Shown here: positions 43,790 through 56,794 of the stretch, piece after piece
Layout: each line of letters starts with the position of its first letter
How positions within the stretch are numbered: the stretch's first letter is position 1
Assembly (NCBI RefSeq): GCF_020497125.1
Contig: NC_059081.1
Coordinates: 57,370,768 to 57,434,767 of the forward strand
Source of the DNA: Mauremys mutica
Taxonomy: Eukaryota > Chordata > Testudines > Geoemydidae
Length of the DNA stretch: 64,000 nucleotides
Reading direction: 5' to 3'
The notes under the pieces: model-generated
What the model saw: only the letters and a program-made list of their open reading frames with translations
What the model was told of the DNA's origin: nothing
Databases searched by the model: none
Program-made: the position numbers and the translations under genes

Positions 43790-44408
43790 ACTATCATGTT
43801 CGGTACTACCAGTATTGTGCTAGATGTATTAAGGGCTGTGCAGGAGGAGAGAGAATGCTGTAACTGCACTTCAGATGGAAAGCAAGTTCTTGGTATGCCC
43901 CACTACTAGACATGCCTTCTTTGGTACACAGTTGCAATGGATGGCATAGATTTATTATATATTAGTTAAGGACAGACCCAGGTGATGCAAAACAGGTCAC
44001 ACTTTCCTATTACAAGACTAAAGTCTGATTTTTGGACTGGCTGTGAATTGTCAGCTAAACTACTTATACATTTTTCTATTGAACAAATGTTACTTGCATG
44101 TATTCATCTAACAATTGAAGTAGTTACTTCAATTTTCAGCGGTAATAGTGGAGGGAGGAGCAGTTATTTATAATCTTACTGTTAGGTAGATTGGAGAAGT
44201 TAGCAGACTTCAACACAGCAGGAGAAATGAAAGGCAGGGCTTCTCTGTGCAGAACCTTTAACCCACAAGCCAAAAATCTGAGAGTGCTTCCACCTAGAAG
44301 AAAGGTACATAATGTACCAGTTTTTCAAAGAATTGTTACAGTAGGTTAGGATTTAATGGGAAAGCTTCAGAAGAATAGCAATATGACATTTTGGTCAAAG
44401 ATTTTAAC

Positions 44409-45271
44409 TAGGGCTGTCAAGCAAGTAAACAAATGAATCGTGTGATTAAACAAATTAATTGCGATTAATCACACTTAAACAATAATAGAATACCATTTGT
44501 TTAAATATTTTTGATGTTTCTACTTTTTAAACATTGAATTCATTTACAACACAGAATACAAAGTGTGCAGTGCTCACTTTATATTTATTTTTATTACAAG
44601 TATTAGCACTGTAAAAAAACAAAACAAAAGAAATTGTATTTTCAATTCACCTAATACAAGTACTGTAGTGCAATCTCTTTATCGTGAAAGTTGAACTTGC
44701 AAATGTAAACACATTAGTAGGAAATAATGTTGCCTGCTTCTTGTTTACAATGTCACCTAAAAGTGAGAACATGCAAATGCCTGTTCTCACTTTCTGGTGA
44801 CACTGTAAATAAGAAGAGGGCAGCATTATCTCCTGTAAATGTAAACAAACTTGTTTGTCTTAGTAATTGGCTGAACAAGAAGTAGGACTCATTGGACTTG
44901 TAGGCTCTAAAGTTTTACATTGTTTGTTACATAACAGCACTCCAAAATCAAAACAAATAAAACATCTATATTTGCAGGTTTCACTTTCACAACAAAGAGA
45001 TTTCACTACAGTACTTGTATGAGGTGAATTAAAAATACTATTTTTTGTTTACCATTTTTACAGTGCAAATATTTGTAATAAAAATAATACACACTTTATA
45101 TTATGTGCTGTAACTGAAATAAATATATATGAAAATGTAGGAAAACATCCAAAATATGTAATACATTTCAACTGGTATTCTAGTGTTTAACAGTGCGATT
45201 AAAACTGTGATTAACCACAATTAATTTTTGAGTTAATTGCACGAGTTAACTGTGATTAATCCACAGCCCTA
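44409..45271. mobile_element. hAT MITE, 863 bp, AT-rich
   Basis: Starts TAGGGCTGTCAAGC and ends CCACAGCCCTA. Identical ATTTTAAC octamers flank it (44401-44408, 45272-45279). Inverted sub-terminal blocks with GATTAAT are visible (GCGATTAATCACACTTAA near the left, CTGTGATTAATCCACAG near the right). Mid-element, AAAAGTGAGAACATGCAAAT and TGCCTGTTCTCACTTTC form another inverted pair. Non-coding. Confidence 0.9.
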
Positions 45272-45279
45272 ATTTTAAC

Positions 45280-45595
45280 TGATGTTATATTAAGACAAAA
45301 AACAAAGGATTGAAAAAATATTTTTAAAAAGATTCTTTCCCCTTTATCTTACATGTACAAAAAGTAAACTAAAGTTCACAATCAGAGCCTTGGCAGATTG
45401 TCTGGAATAGCTAGAACTAGAAAAGCCAGTTTGAGGCTCCCCTTTGTATCCTGCCTGATGCTGTCAGCTCCTGAAAGTCCTGGATTCAAGCTGTAAAGGT
45501 CTGATCCAAATTGACATCTTTTTAGTGTCACTTCAACACTATGATTAGCAGTCAGTCTGACCAGCTTCTCAGGAATCTGTCCAGGCACTTTATGT
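45280..45595 (-). other. PPIL3: PPIL3 3' flank / 3'UTR
   Basis: No repeat recognised. No canonical AATAAA occurs on the - strand here; the nearest weak variant is GATAAA (TTTATC on +, about 45343). The transcript end is therefore unresolved. Confidence 0.35.
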
Positions 45596-48500
45596 CTATG
45601 AAGCCAAAGGGTTGGCATGAATTGTGACATCCTTAATGTGAACATCGTTAAGAGGTCGGTAGGTTTTCTCATTCACCGGGAGCTTCTCCAGCTCATCTAG
45701 GGTCTCCAGACCATCAATTACCCTGGAAAGAAAGCAGAACAATCATGAGAATTCTCTTGTAATGAAAGGCCCACTTTTCTTTTCATAGTCTCGGTACTCC
45801 AAAGCACTTTACAGTGAATTAAGGTACCTGCAATGCAAGGACTGAGTAAGGAAGTAAGATAGTCAGTATGAGTTTACTAGTAGTTTAATGTCCCTTCGAC
45901 ATAATAATCTATTGTGAAAGAGAATTTTGAGTGGCCACATATGACTCTTGGGAAGGTGCCACAGTCCTTTTAATTTCCACTTGGGTACCCAGAGAGATCT
46001 AATGTTCCATTTAAAGGACAGCATGTTCCTTTGCCCTCCCCTGCCAGCACTTACTATGACACCCAAACTGGGTTATGATTTTTCCTCCCCACAAACCGGG
46101 TACAAGTAACTCCCACTGACTTTGCGATATCACAGTTCATCCCAACCCTTTCACTCCATAGCTATAAAGTGCCTGACAGGATTCCTAAGAGGTTGGTCAG
46201 ACTGATCATAGCATTTAAAACTACACTGGCAAGATACTCATCAAACTGGACTTCACTGGGATATTACTCATGTCCTCTGACTGGGGAATCAGTCCCCAGA
46301 TGACAGATTCTAATCAATAATGTTCTGACACAGAGGCAGGAGTGGTACTAACAGAACCACTACTGACCATATAAATCTGATAGCTCTGGGACATCCTAGA
46401 TACTGATTTACTGCGGGATAAATTTAGAGGTAGAGTTTATACTTCTGGGTTTTTGTCCAAGCTGGAAAGGTGGCATGAGAAAGCAACTGAACACTAATAG
46501 ACACCTTATAACTTTTTAAACAACTGTTACTCTGACCATCTGAGAAAGAGGTAAGGAAACACTATAAGGACAACATCAATATAAAAACCATGTTTCTCTG
46601 TGATACTTGTTACAACAGTAGGTAAAAAAGTAACACCTATGCGTAGATGACTATAACTGAAAGATCAGAGGAAAAAATATTGATTTCAATGCTGGAAGTT
46701 TATTTTGTGCACTTGGCCTTACTTTGTGTAATATCCCCTGTATAGTCATAGAATATCAGGGTTGGAAGGGACCTCAGGAGGTCATCTAGTCCAACCCCCT
46801 GCTCAAAGCAGGACCAATCCCCAACTAAATCATCCCAGCCAGGGCTTTGTCAAGCCTGATCTTAAAAACCTCTAAGGAAGGAGATTCCACCACCTCCCTA
46901 AGTAACCCATTCCAGTGCTTCACCACCCTCCTAGTGAAAAAGTTTTTCCTAATATCCAACCTAAACCTCCCCCACTGCAACTTGAGACCATTACTCCTTG
47001 TCCTGTCATCTGTTACCACTGAGAACAGTTTAGATCCATCCTCTTTGGAACCCCCTTTCAGGTAGTTGAAAGCAGCTATCAAATCCCCCCTCATTCTTCT
47101 CTTCCGCAAACTAAATAATCCCAGTTCCCTCAGCCTTTCCTCATAAGTCATGTGCTCCAGCCACCTAATCATTTTTGTTGCCTTCCGCTGGACTCTTTCC
47201 AATTTTTCCACATCCTTCTTGTAGTGTGGGGTTCAAAACTGGACACAGTACTCCAGATGAGGCCTCACCAATGCCAAATAGAGGGGAATGATCATGTCCC
47301 TTGATCTGCTGGCAATGCTCCTACTTATACAACCCAAAATGCTGTTAGCCTTCTTGGCAACAAGGGAACACTGTTGACTCATATCCAGCTTCTTGTCCAC
47401 TGAAACTCCTAGGTGCTTTTCTGCAGAACTGCTGCCCAGCCACTCGGTCCCTAGTCTGCAGCAGTGCATGGGATTCTTCCGTCCTAAGTGCAGGACTCTG
47501 CACTTGTCCTTGTTGAACCTCATCAGATTTCTTTTGGCCCAATCCTCTAATTTGTCTAGGTCCCTCTGTATCCTATCCCTACCCGCCAGCGTATCCTACC
47601 AGTTTAGTGTCATCTGCAAACTTGCTGAGAGTGCAATCCATGCCATCCTCCAGATCATTAATGAAGATATTGAAAAAAAACGGCCCCAGGACCAACCCTT
47701 GGGGCACTCCGCTTGATACCGGCTGCCAACTAGACATGAATCCATTGATCACTACCCGTTGAGTACGATGATCTAGCCAGCATTCTATCCACCTGATAGT
47801 CCATTCATCCAGCCCATACTTCTTTAACTTGCTGGCAAGAATACTGTGGGAGACCGTATCAAAAGATTTGCTAAAGTCAAGGAATAACACATCCATTGCT
47901 TTCCCCTCATCCACAGAGCCAGTTATCTCCTCATAGAAGGCAATTAGGTTAGTCAGGCATAACTTGCCCTTGGTGAATCCATGCTGACTGTTCCTGATCA
48001 CTTTTTTCTCCTCAAAGTGCTTCAAAATTGATTCCTTGAGGACCTGCTCCATGATTTTTCCAGGGACTGAGGTGAGGCTGACTGGCCTGTAGTTTCCCAG
48101 ATCCTCTTTCCTCCCTTTTCAAAAGATGGGCACTACATTAGCCTTTTCTCAGTCATCCAGGACCTCCCCCGATCGCCATGAGTTTTCAAAGATAATGGCC
48201 ACATCCACCAACTCCTTTAGCACCCTTGGATGCAGTGCATCTGTCTCCATGGACTTGTGTTCGTCCAGCTTTTCTAAATAGTCCTGAACCACTTCCTTCT
48301 CCACAGAGGGCTGGTCACCTCCTCCCCATACTGTGCTGCCCAGTGCAGTATTCTGGGAGCTGACCTTGTTCATGAAAACAGAGGCCAAAAAAAAACATTG
48401 AGTACATTAGCTTTTTCCACATCCTCTGTCACTAGTTTGCCTCCCCCATTCAGTAAGGGGACCACACTTTCCCTGACCACCTTTTGGTTGCTAACATACC

Positions 48501-51500
48501 TGTAGAAACCCTTCTTGTTACTCTGAACATCCCTTGCTAGCTGCAACTCCAAGTGTGATTTAGCCTTTCTGATTTCACTCCTGCATGCCCAAGCAATATT
48601 TTTATACTCCTCCCTGGTCATTTGTCCAATCTTCCACTTCTTGTAAGCTTCTTTTTTGTTTTTAAGATCAGCAACAATTTCACTGTTACGCCAAGCTGGT
48701 CGCCTGCCATATTTGTCAGTCAGCTTCACCAGTTTGTGTGGGTCGTTCACAGAGCAAACAGGGAACAGAAATCATTTTTTAAAATAGGAAAATATGATGA
48801 TAAATTCCACAACAATTAACAGGCGCAAGTAGTACCTGAAATTGCTTTTAATTTCCTTTTCTAAATTAACTTTATTTCAGGATGAGTCTGTACCTTTAAC
48901 ATCTCTGTTGTCTATTTAGAAACTATCTGCTGAGTTTATCTAATTTGACTAAGACAAAGCTAAAAACTAAATGAAGATGAGATCACTATAGCACCCATAC
49001 TTTTTCCACGGCCGTTATTACCCAGTCTTTCCATCACTTTGATAAAGAGCTCTAGCTTACCATGATTGCTCAGTGTGCTGTAAAACTGCAGCCAGTGTTG
49101 ACTAGTATGAGTATGATGCCTATTGGGGCAATCTGGTAAAACAAATCCACCCTTTAGGTTTTGTTGTTGTTGTTGTTTTAAGTTGGTCATTTCCAAGTAA
49201 CTCCCTCTCACTAAGCAATGGTAACAGTATTTTTTTTAGGGGGGCGGGGGGGAGGGAGGAGAGAAGGACCTTGGAAGGCATGACATGTGCCCTTGCCAAC
49301 CACAGTGCCAAAGCCACCTTGAAGCATGTGTGCCCTTTAGGGACTTGTTTTTGTGTGTGTTTAAGGAGGTGATGTGATTAGAAAAAATGTTTGGAGCACT
49401 AAGTCACTAGGAAAACTCATGATTTAAATATTACATAAAGGGAGCCAACCCCCCACCCCACTCCCCCAAAATAGTAGTCTCTATCTGTTCTGATTATGTA
49501 GAAAAAGCAACTGAAGCAGTATGAGACTTCCATCAGTTGAGCAATTTTAAATGCAAAGGGAGATAAAGCAGTGTTTCTCCTAACAGTTTCATCTCCCTTT
49601 AAAATAAAAAGGAGGACTGGTATGCAAAATTGTAGTGGTGACCAAAGAGGGAAATGCTACAACCAAAAGAGAGAAACTTACAAAGACACCATCAATACTA
49701 ACAGGCCCCAAGTTGGACCTACTTTTTTCTTTTCAATTTGTATATATAGTCCTTGTAATTCTTTAAAGTTTCATCCCCCAGAATGCCACGCATATCAATG
49801 CTCTTTCCCCAAAGAAATATATGCCAGTAGCCCCCTAGCACTCACTAACAGGACCAACATTAATTCACAGTTTTTTTTTCCTTTTTCTGTTCAACCTGAG
49901 TGTCAGATTCCGTGGAAAGCAACTCTTTGATACATATTTTAAAGGAAAGTTTCTGTTTTAGTAAGCTAGTTTAAATCTCTGACTTCTGAGTTCTCTTGGG
50001 GCCATCAACATGTACGTTGTCTCTCAGAAGCTAAAATAAGCCCAATAGCAGTATAATTGGACTTACAGTGTAGCTGGTAAAGCACACACGGGGTACCAAA
50101 AATATGCCATTCGGATCCTCATTGCACAACACAAGACAAGAAAAATAATTAGAGGTCCAATCCTACAAGCAATTCCATTTAATTCAGTGTGACTAATTGT
50201 GAGAGAAAGGGATTTGCAGATCAGGCTACACATTTGTAATGCTATAATTTATAAACATTTTCCATGAAAAATTAATTGCAGCACATTTCATAAAATACTG
50301 ACTTGTGGTAGGGTTACTTCATTCTGTAATTTCTACATCCAGAGACTCTCACTGGCTGTGTCCAGGAACAATTCTACATAATAAACTAGTGTGTGCCTGG
50401 GTGATAAAGATATTCAGCTATTTTAAAGGGGCAATTATGATTAAAAGTGAAAAATACTTTGTTTGTGTCTTTTAAAATACAGAACAACCACCTTATGTAG
50501 TATCTAAAGAAGTCAGTCACAGTTCACACTTATGTAGCCAAGCCTTTTACAGGTTTCTGCTGTAAAAAGGACTATAGGTTTCCACTACAGTTGCCCTGAT
50601 GTATCCTTGCCCTTCACACTGTATCATGAGGAGGCACACTGCTGGGTCACTTACTTCCCAAAGACAGTATACTTCATATCTAGGTGTGGCTGTTTGCCAT
50701 ATGTAATGAAGAACTGAGATCCATTGGTGTTTGGGCCATTGTTTGCCATGGAAACGACACCGCGGACACTGTGCTGAAAGAGAGGTAGAAAGGGAAGAAA
50801 ATGCATACATACGTATTCTGTGAATGCATGACTGCCGCCAACAGCCAGGGCTTAGTTACCTAGCATTCCGACTCCCAATCTTTATTAAAATATACAACAA
50901 AATCTGACTCCCTCCCAGGTGCCAAAACCCTCCTTCATGATCCGCAACTAGCCTCTCAGATCTGACTCTGCCACGTCAAATGCCTCCCTTTGCCACCCCA
51001 CCCCAAGGATGCGTGACAAACACCTCAGACCAATACAAAACTTCCCCATCTCACCCTCCACAGAGAGAAGCACCTCAAATTCTAAATTCCCCAAACTACT
51101 GAAACTCTCCAGTATCCCACTTCAATAGCAAGCCTCCCATTCTCTTACTGTGGGCATGGACTTTAAGATATTGTCAAAAACGTTATTTAATCCCAGTACT
51201 ACACAATGTTGATCATCTCTTGCTCTTGAAAATGAATAAAATGTGAAGAAACAACAAAAGTATATTGAAGAGCACAGAAATACCTTTAGGTGTTCACTGT
51301 ATTCATCTTCAAATTTCCTGCCCCAAATGCTGTTACCTCCTTTCCCAGAGCCTGAGGAATAGTGACAGGGAGGGATTACTTTTTTCTCAGGGTTGAGAAA
51401 GAATCTCCAATCACAGTCGTTTTCAGAAAAATTTGAACCAGAATATTGGTATCTTAAGTTACAGTTAAAACTCTAGACAGACTGTAAGCTGCCTGAGGCA

Positions 51501-54500
51501 GGGAATCAGGTTTTCATGTGTGTGTTAGGTGCTGTACAAACAACAAGGACCTGATCCCAATTGGGACATATGGATGCTACTGCAATTTAAATAAATAATA
51601 ACTTAGAGCAGGAGAACAAGAGACTGAGATATTCCCAAATTCAAATCAATATGATGGCAAACAGCAATAGAAGTGAACAAGTCTTTCCTTTAAATAGCAG
51701 ACACTTTCTAGTTCATAGTCCTAAATGCTACACAGACAGTGTTCAGAGGTAATGTGACCTGGTCACAAGCATGGAAAACAGGAATCTCTGCATTCAAATG
51801 CTGGATCTCCCACTGATTAGCTATCAAATCATGGCAAATGATCATGGAGATAATACTAGGCACAGAATGTTGATTGAGAGGATTAAAATTTGTACAGTGA
51901 GTTGAAGATGTAATTAGCTTATGACTAATATTAATATTTTAAATCCAGAGTGAATAGCAACTTCTCTGAAATCTTTCCATAGAAAAGTACCCAGATCATG
52001 AAAGTCTCTCTCATCATTACAGCATTGTGTTACTTACCTTGTCTCCCACCTTTGAAAAAGGGCTCAATATACCAGACATTGATGGAAGGATTTACCTGTT
52101 GGATCCCCCGTCTGCACCATGAATCCTTTGATATTCCGGTGAAATATGCAGCCATTGTAGTAGTTACTAGCACAAAGAGCCAGGAAGTTCTATGGGAAGA
52201 GCAAGAATGCTCATTAAGAAGCAGTCCAGAAGTAACATGTTCTGTGCTGGACACATTATGTTATTCTGAGAGGAATGCTCAAGGGTGACAGGATTAAAAT
52301 TAACCCTTCCAGCTTTGGTTTGTATTGTGAGCATACTATGCTATCACTTCTCCATGATCCCTCATTACCTCTCCCTTCCTCCTCAAAGACTTACCAAAAA
52401 TACAAACTGTGCCAGTAACAATAAAAAGTAGACTGAAATCTTTTACACCAAAACCAATGCATAAGGATTGGTGGTTTCCTAGATATACTATATAGAGGGG
52501 AAAAAATATCTAATGGATACAAATAGTTGGTCATATTACATGAAAAAACACTCCTCTGTATAGTCCAGTGTTTTATTTATATTCAGACAGGGACTGCTCA
52601 AGACTAATTTAGTAAAAGGCAAAGTTTTTGGTTGGTTTTTTTTTTGGGGGGGGGGGCGGGGGAAACCCAACCCAGAAAAAAGGTAAGATGGACAATTTTT
52701 TTTCCTCTCTCTTCCCTTTTGTTTTTGAATTCATTTTATCTTTTTTATTCTTCCATGTACACTGGTAACAGAACGTTACAAAGTGGAGTCACTTGTTAGG
52801 AAGCTGAGTTAGATAGAGGGTTCTATAAACCTTTTTCATAGATAAATCTTTGCAGAATAGGAGCCTATGTGCATACTTAACTCTAGAAGTTGTGAATAGT
52901 CTAATTGAAGTCAACTGAACTACTCTTGCTGCTTAAAATTAAGCAAGTGTAAATATTTTTGGGTTCAGGGCCATAATTAGGAACATAAAAAAATGCCATA
53001 TTAGAGACTATTTTTAATCCCGCTCCTGTTATTATGGCAGCGGGTCCTGTGGGACTCATGGGATCCTGGTCCCACTGCAGGGTCCTACACTAGTCTCCCG
53101 CTGGTCCATCTAGTCTGGTATCCCATCTCTGGTAATGGCCAGTATTAGATGCTAAAGAAGAAGGTACAAGAAGCCCCATCATGAGCAATTATGGAATAAT
53201 TTGCCCATAGAGGAGTTTTCTTCCTAATCCTTGACAGTGGTTATCTTATGCCTAGAAGCATGAAGGTTTACATCTTTTATACATTTGTATCCTGTCTAAC
53301 ATAATAGTGTTTTCATTTCCCATGTAAATGTCTAATCTTACTAAACTCTTGGCTTTAATGATATCTTATGGTAATGAATTCCACAGATTAATTATGCACT
53401 GTATGAAAAGTTATCACGGTATAAGTTTTATATTTGTTCCTTTTCACATTCACTGAATGTTCTCATATGATGCAAAAGGATAAATGGAAACATCCCAAAT
53501 TTACTTTCTCTATGCCATTCATTATTTTGTTTCTATCATGTCCCATCTTATTTGTCTCCTCTCAATACTAAACAGTCCCAGTCTTGTCATATTACTCACT
53601 TCACAGGCCTTAGGTGTTCGCTCACAGAATATCTCTATTTTAATATCTCCCACATCAGTGTGCAGTGTGACAGCCTGAGGGTGAAGGAAAGAAAAATTAA
53701 ACCAGAATTTTGACTCAAAATCAAAGACTGAGAGCTACTAACTCTGCTCTATTCACTAGTCACCCTGGGAATATAAATGCATTTCCATTTCCAGCTAACT
53801 GTCTGTGTATGTGAAGTTAAGATGGAGACCAAAATCTGGATTTGTTCCTAAATTAAGTGAATTCCCTGAGCCCATATGCATGGGATCTCATAGACTCAAA
53901 AAAGCTGAACTGCATCCAGAAGCTAGTTAAAAAAAAAAGTTGTCAGTAAAACTGGGAACAAGTATAAAAGATTAATGCTCAGAGCTTTTCTCGTGCTGTC
54001 GCCAAGCATCACTCTGAGGAGTGAGATTGCCCCATGGACCTGCTCTCATCCCCAGTGAAGTCAACAAGAAGAGATTGGACCTCATGTGAATAAGGCCCAT
54101 AATTAAAATGAACTAACAAGGTATTCTTCAGAGTAATAACAAAGCTCAGCTGCATATATTTTTTCATCTCTGTGAACCAGACCAACACACACAGCTCAAA
54201 GATGACAGAAAAAATAGCCTAGTCAGTCATATCTTGGCACAGCCATGCTAGAGACCCAAGTTCCTCCCAGTTTCATTCTATGAGATGGTAGTAATGCACT
54301 CAGTCAGTCTATAGTAGGAAGGAACAAGTGCCTCATGTCACTGACTTGCAATCTTTCTGGTTGAGTTAGCACGGATGGGCTGCACAAGTGTCCTATATAG
54401 TCCTCCCTCAGAAAGATGGTGGCTGCAAAGCACAATTTTCTTCTCAAGGATTAGTAAATGATGTGAAGTATTCAGTTGAAAGGGGAAAAAAATAAAAACA

Positions 54501-55327
54501 AATCAGTAGTGTCACTCACATGAGTCAGTCTGTGCTCTGGATTATTCATAATGTATTTTGTGTATATGAGAGGGAATGTTGATTGGGTTTTTGAAAATAA
54601 GCAATGGGATACATCAGTTTTCAGACAGATGGGTGTGCTAGTTATCCAAGTGTTACACACAAAGCTATCATTCCTCTCTTCACCCAGATCACAAAATCAC
54701 AGCACTTACATTGAAAGAACTATATTAATGTGGTGACAAAGCATCACACTTACTAGTAGAGACATAATGTACAGAAAAAATTGCAAAACCAATGTTCTGT
54801 GGTGCATTTTTTCCATACCTTACATAGAAAGAAGGGAAGACAATTGGCTGGGATCTCTATGGAGCCACAATAAAAGAAGTTTGTGTATCTATCTTGTTTG
54901 AGAAATGCAACCTTACATTTCATTTCTTGGGTTTTAATTTTTTTCATTTTTTAAACTCTAACATTCTTAAAAGGTATGTACTCAGACCACAGATATGTAT
55001 TTACACCCTTAACACATTTTTATGTGGGAACAGAGACCAAATGAGATGACCAAAATGATTATCCAAACCAGAATTTGAATTTAGAGCTCTAGCAGTAGAA
55101 AGCTAATGCACTACCTACCTAATCTCATGAAATAGTAAAACTGACATATTCCCTTTTCCATGGCCCACTGGACAGAAATCAATTAAATGGGTAGCTGAGC
55201 TTTACATCACAAATTCTTTACAATAAACTAACTTGTGGGATTATTTGGGATGCAGAGCTGCAGTTCAGTTCTCAATGCTAGAGTCACAAAATTTAAAAAT
55301 ATATCTAAAAACTGCCTGTCTCACCAT
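45596..55327 (-). CDS. PPIL3: Peptidyl-prolyl cis-trans isomerase-like 3 (cyclophilin)
   Basis: Coding segments on the - strand: 55327-55325 (ATG alone), 53674-53600, 52189-52096, 51351-51284, 50773-50655, 45722-45596. They total 486 nt = 161 codons plus stop, exactly the human length. It is one cyclophilin domain with no extra targeting region. Visible active-site signature: [15 protein letters not shown], with Arg44, Phe49, Met50 and Gln52. The position equivalent to the cyclosporin-contacting Trp of cyclophilin A is His110 ([12 protein letters not shown]), as in human PPIL3, predicting weak cyclosporin binding. Known context: a spliceosome-associated cyclophilin. The start codon is the last triplet of a 46-nt exon (55370-55325). 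The upstream CpG island holds a non-coding exon ending at 55765. Confidence 0.96.
45723..46745. other. PPIL3 last intron, 3' part: nothing recognised
   Basis: About 1 kb of intron without a supported element. Confidence 0.45.
46746..48775 (-). mobile_element. CR1 LINE, ~2 kb, 5'-truncated
   Basis: The 3' end (left edge) reads GTCATAGAATATCAGGGTTG, typical of CR1. On the - strand, broken frames (48750-48370, 48388-48149, 48052-47579, 47523-47233, 47211-46825) give successive parts of the CR1 ORF2. RT boxes visible in the 157-codon segment are [28 protein letters not shown] and [19 protein letters not shown] and [12 protein letters not shown] follow. Several frameshifts make it inactive. It fills a PPIL3 intron in sense orientation with the host. 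Confidence 0.95.
48776..50654. other. PPIL3 last intron, 5' part: no element recognised
   Basis: A (TTG)n run lies at about 49,161-49,177 and a G-rich run at 49,241. Around 50,155-50,230 the text AGGTCCAATCCTACAAGCAA resembles an old amniote repeat. No gene. Confidence 0.4.
51455..51600 (+). repeat. L2-like 3' end
   Basis: GACTGTAAGCTGCCTGAGGC, AGGGAATCAGG, TTAGGTGCTGTACAAAC and AATTTAAATAAATAATA follow the order seen at the 3' end of L2-type LINEs. Diverged. Confidence 0.4.
53085..53590 (-). mobile_element. Old CR1/L3-type LINE fragment next to a PPIL3 exon
   Basis: On +, TGGTCCATCTAGTCTGGTAT at the left, then TTATCTTATGCCTAGAAGCA, GGTAATGAATTCCACAGATT and CAATACTAAACAGTCCCAGT at the right. 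These are reverse-complement landmarks of the CR1 3' half, strongly diverged. The recognisable homology stops about 8 nt before the donor GT of the PPIL3 exon 53600-53674. Confidence 0.75.
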
Positions 55328-55370
55328 GACTTTTTGTCAGGAGTCCAATGCAGACAGGTCAGATGGTTTC
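55200..55370 (-). other. PPIL3: PPIL3 exon 2 (46 nt, start codon at its end) and flank
   Basis: On the - strand the acceptor TTTCTTTGCAG (before 55370) and the donor ATG|GTGAGA (GT at 55324-55323) define a 46-nt exon 55370-55325. Only its last three bases code. The donor context and continuous frame into the next exon (ATG|GCT GTC ACA) support this start. Confidence 0.8.
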
Positions 55371-55549
55371 CTGCAAAGAAAACACGTTTATTTTAGTTTT
55401 TCTTCACCACCTCCTTTAAAAATTCTAAAAAAATGTATGTGGTCAATTAAATTACACAAGTGATTGCACTATGGATTTTACAGTAGTGTTCATATCAACC
55501 TCTTCATAAGCATTTTATGTATATTATTATATATATCTCAGCCTGAGAG

Positions 55550-56165
55550 CGAGGGCTGGGCAGGGGGGCCAAGCCCGTAACGAGGCTCTACGGGGCTGCG
55601 CCCCAGAGCCTCCCGTCCCGACCCCGCCGAGCCTCGCAGGCCCCGCCGCTCGGCCCGGGCCCGGGGCAGGAGCTGGTCAGCCCAGCTGAGGGGCCGCTGC
55701 AGGGGAAGTGGCGCCCCGGGGGCAAGGAGGGGCCCAGCCCCGAGCTCCGCAGCCGCCCGCTCACCTGCTTCCCGCGCTCGCGGCAGGCCCCGCCGGCCCA
55801 GCGGAAGGGGCCGCTTCCCAGACGGACCAGGCCCTGCGCGGGGCGGGGGCGCTTTTCCGTGAGGCACCGCCAGTCCCGGCCGGGCCGAGGTAGGTGAGTG
55901 CCCGGCGCTGTCCCCGCTGCCCCGCCTGGCAGGGGACGTGCCTGCCCGAGGCGCCCGCTCGCGGACAGAGGCGCTGACGCTGCCCCAAGTGAGGGCTGTC
56001 AGCGCGGCCGGGCTGGCTCCGGGGGTGGGTCATAGCGCCCTTCCCCGTGGCACCCGGGCTGCAAATGTTCCATTGAACAAACTGACCCGAGCAGGCTCCC
56101 TAGCCTGGGGCAGGGGCGGAAGCCACTCTCTGTCAAAGCTTCTTCCCTGGCTCTGCTCCCTAGAG
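55550..56165. promoter_or_regulatory. Divergent CpG island promoter of PPIL3 and NIF3L1
   Basis: A compact CpG island carries first-exon donors on both strands: AAGCAG|GTGAGC for PPIL3 (-, last exon base 55765), and CCGAG|GTAGGT or GTAG|GTGAGT for NIF3L1 (+, 55889 or 55893). Only 123-127 bp separate the two donors, so both first exons and the core promoter share that space. Within it are GCGGAAGGGGCCGCTTCC (55801-55818, inverted ETS-like GGAAG/CTTCC) and a GGGGCGGGGGC GC box (about 55,840). No TATA box. Confidence 0.75.
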
Positions 56166-56794
56166 TAACCCTGGCTCCCCAGGCCCGCCAGTGGCTTCCC
56201 TACGGTGGCAGGGCCACAGCTTGTCCTACCTACCTAACCAGTGTTGCTAGATCAGTTAGCTTTTATAGCCCTTATGGGTGTGCAGCAAAACCATGGGAAT
56301 ATGCCCGAGCCTGCCCATCTTCCTCAGGCTGCAGAGAGCCTGAAACAGTAGTTCAGCAGGGTACCATGGTGCTGCTAACCCCTGTGTTAAAGGAGTGTGA
56401 AAGTAGAGGAAGGAAGACTAGTTCCAACACTAGAAGATGAAATAAAAGTCTGTCTTTATGATGGGGTTTGCAAAGTCAGCCTTAAGATTTTCAAAGACAT
56501 TGAGCTGAGAGAAGGATTGTTCTGCCCATGACTTGTTATTTAAGTCTGCGCAAGACCACAAAAGCTCAGGATCCCAAGTTCTGTTGTGTTGCATATGTTT
56601 AAAGTCAGCCCTGGTTGCTTCTATAAGAGTTTTTATTACCATCTACCTCTATCTCACATGCAGCATTCATCAGTGTTGGAGAGCAAAGAATGTCACATTT
56701 TCTTCCCCCCTGTGGCTAGCAGTTCTTGTTGCAGTTACAGTCTGATCAAAAGCCGTGTTGACCTGTCCCCAACATATCATGTTCATCTATGTGT

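Noticed and set aside
46825..48750. CR1 reverse-transcriptase frames as an active LINE
   Set aside because: The ORF is split by several frameshifts and lacks the 5' part, so it is a fossil.
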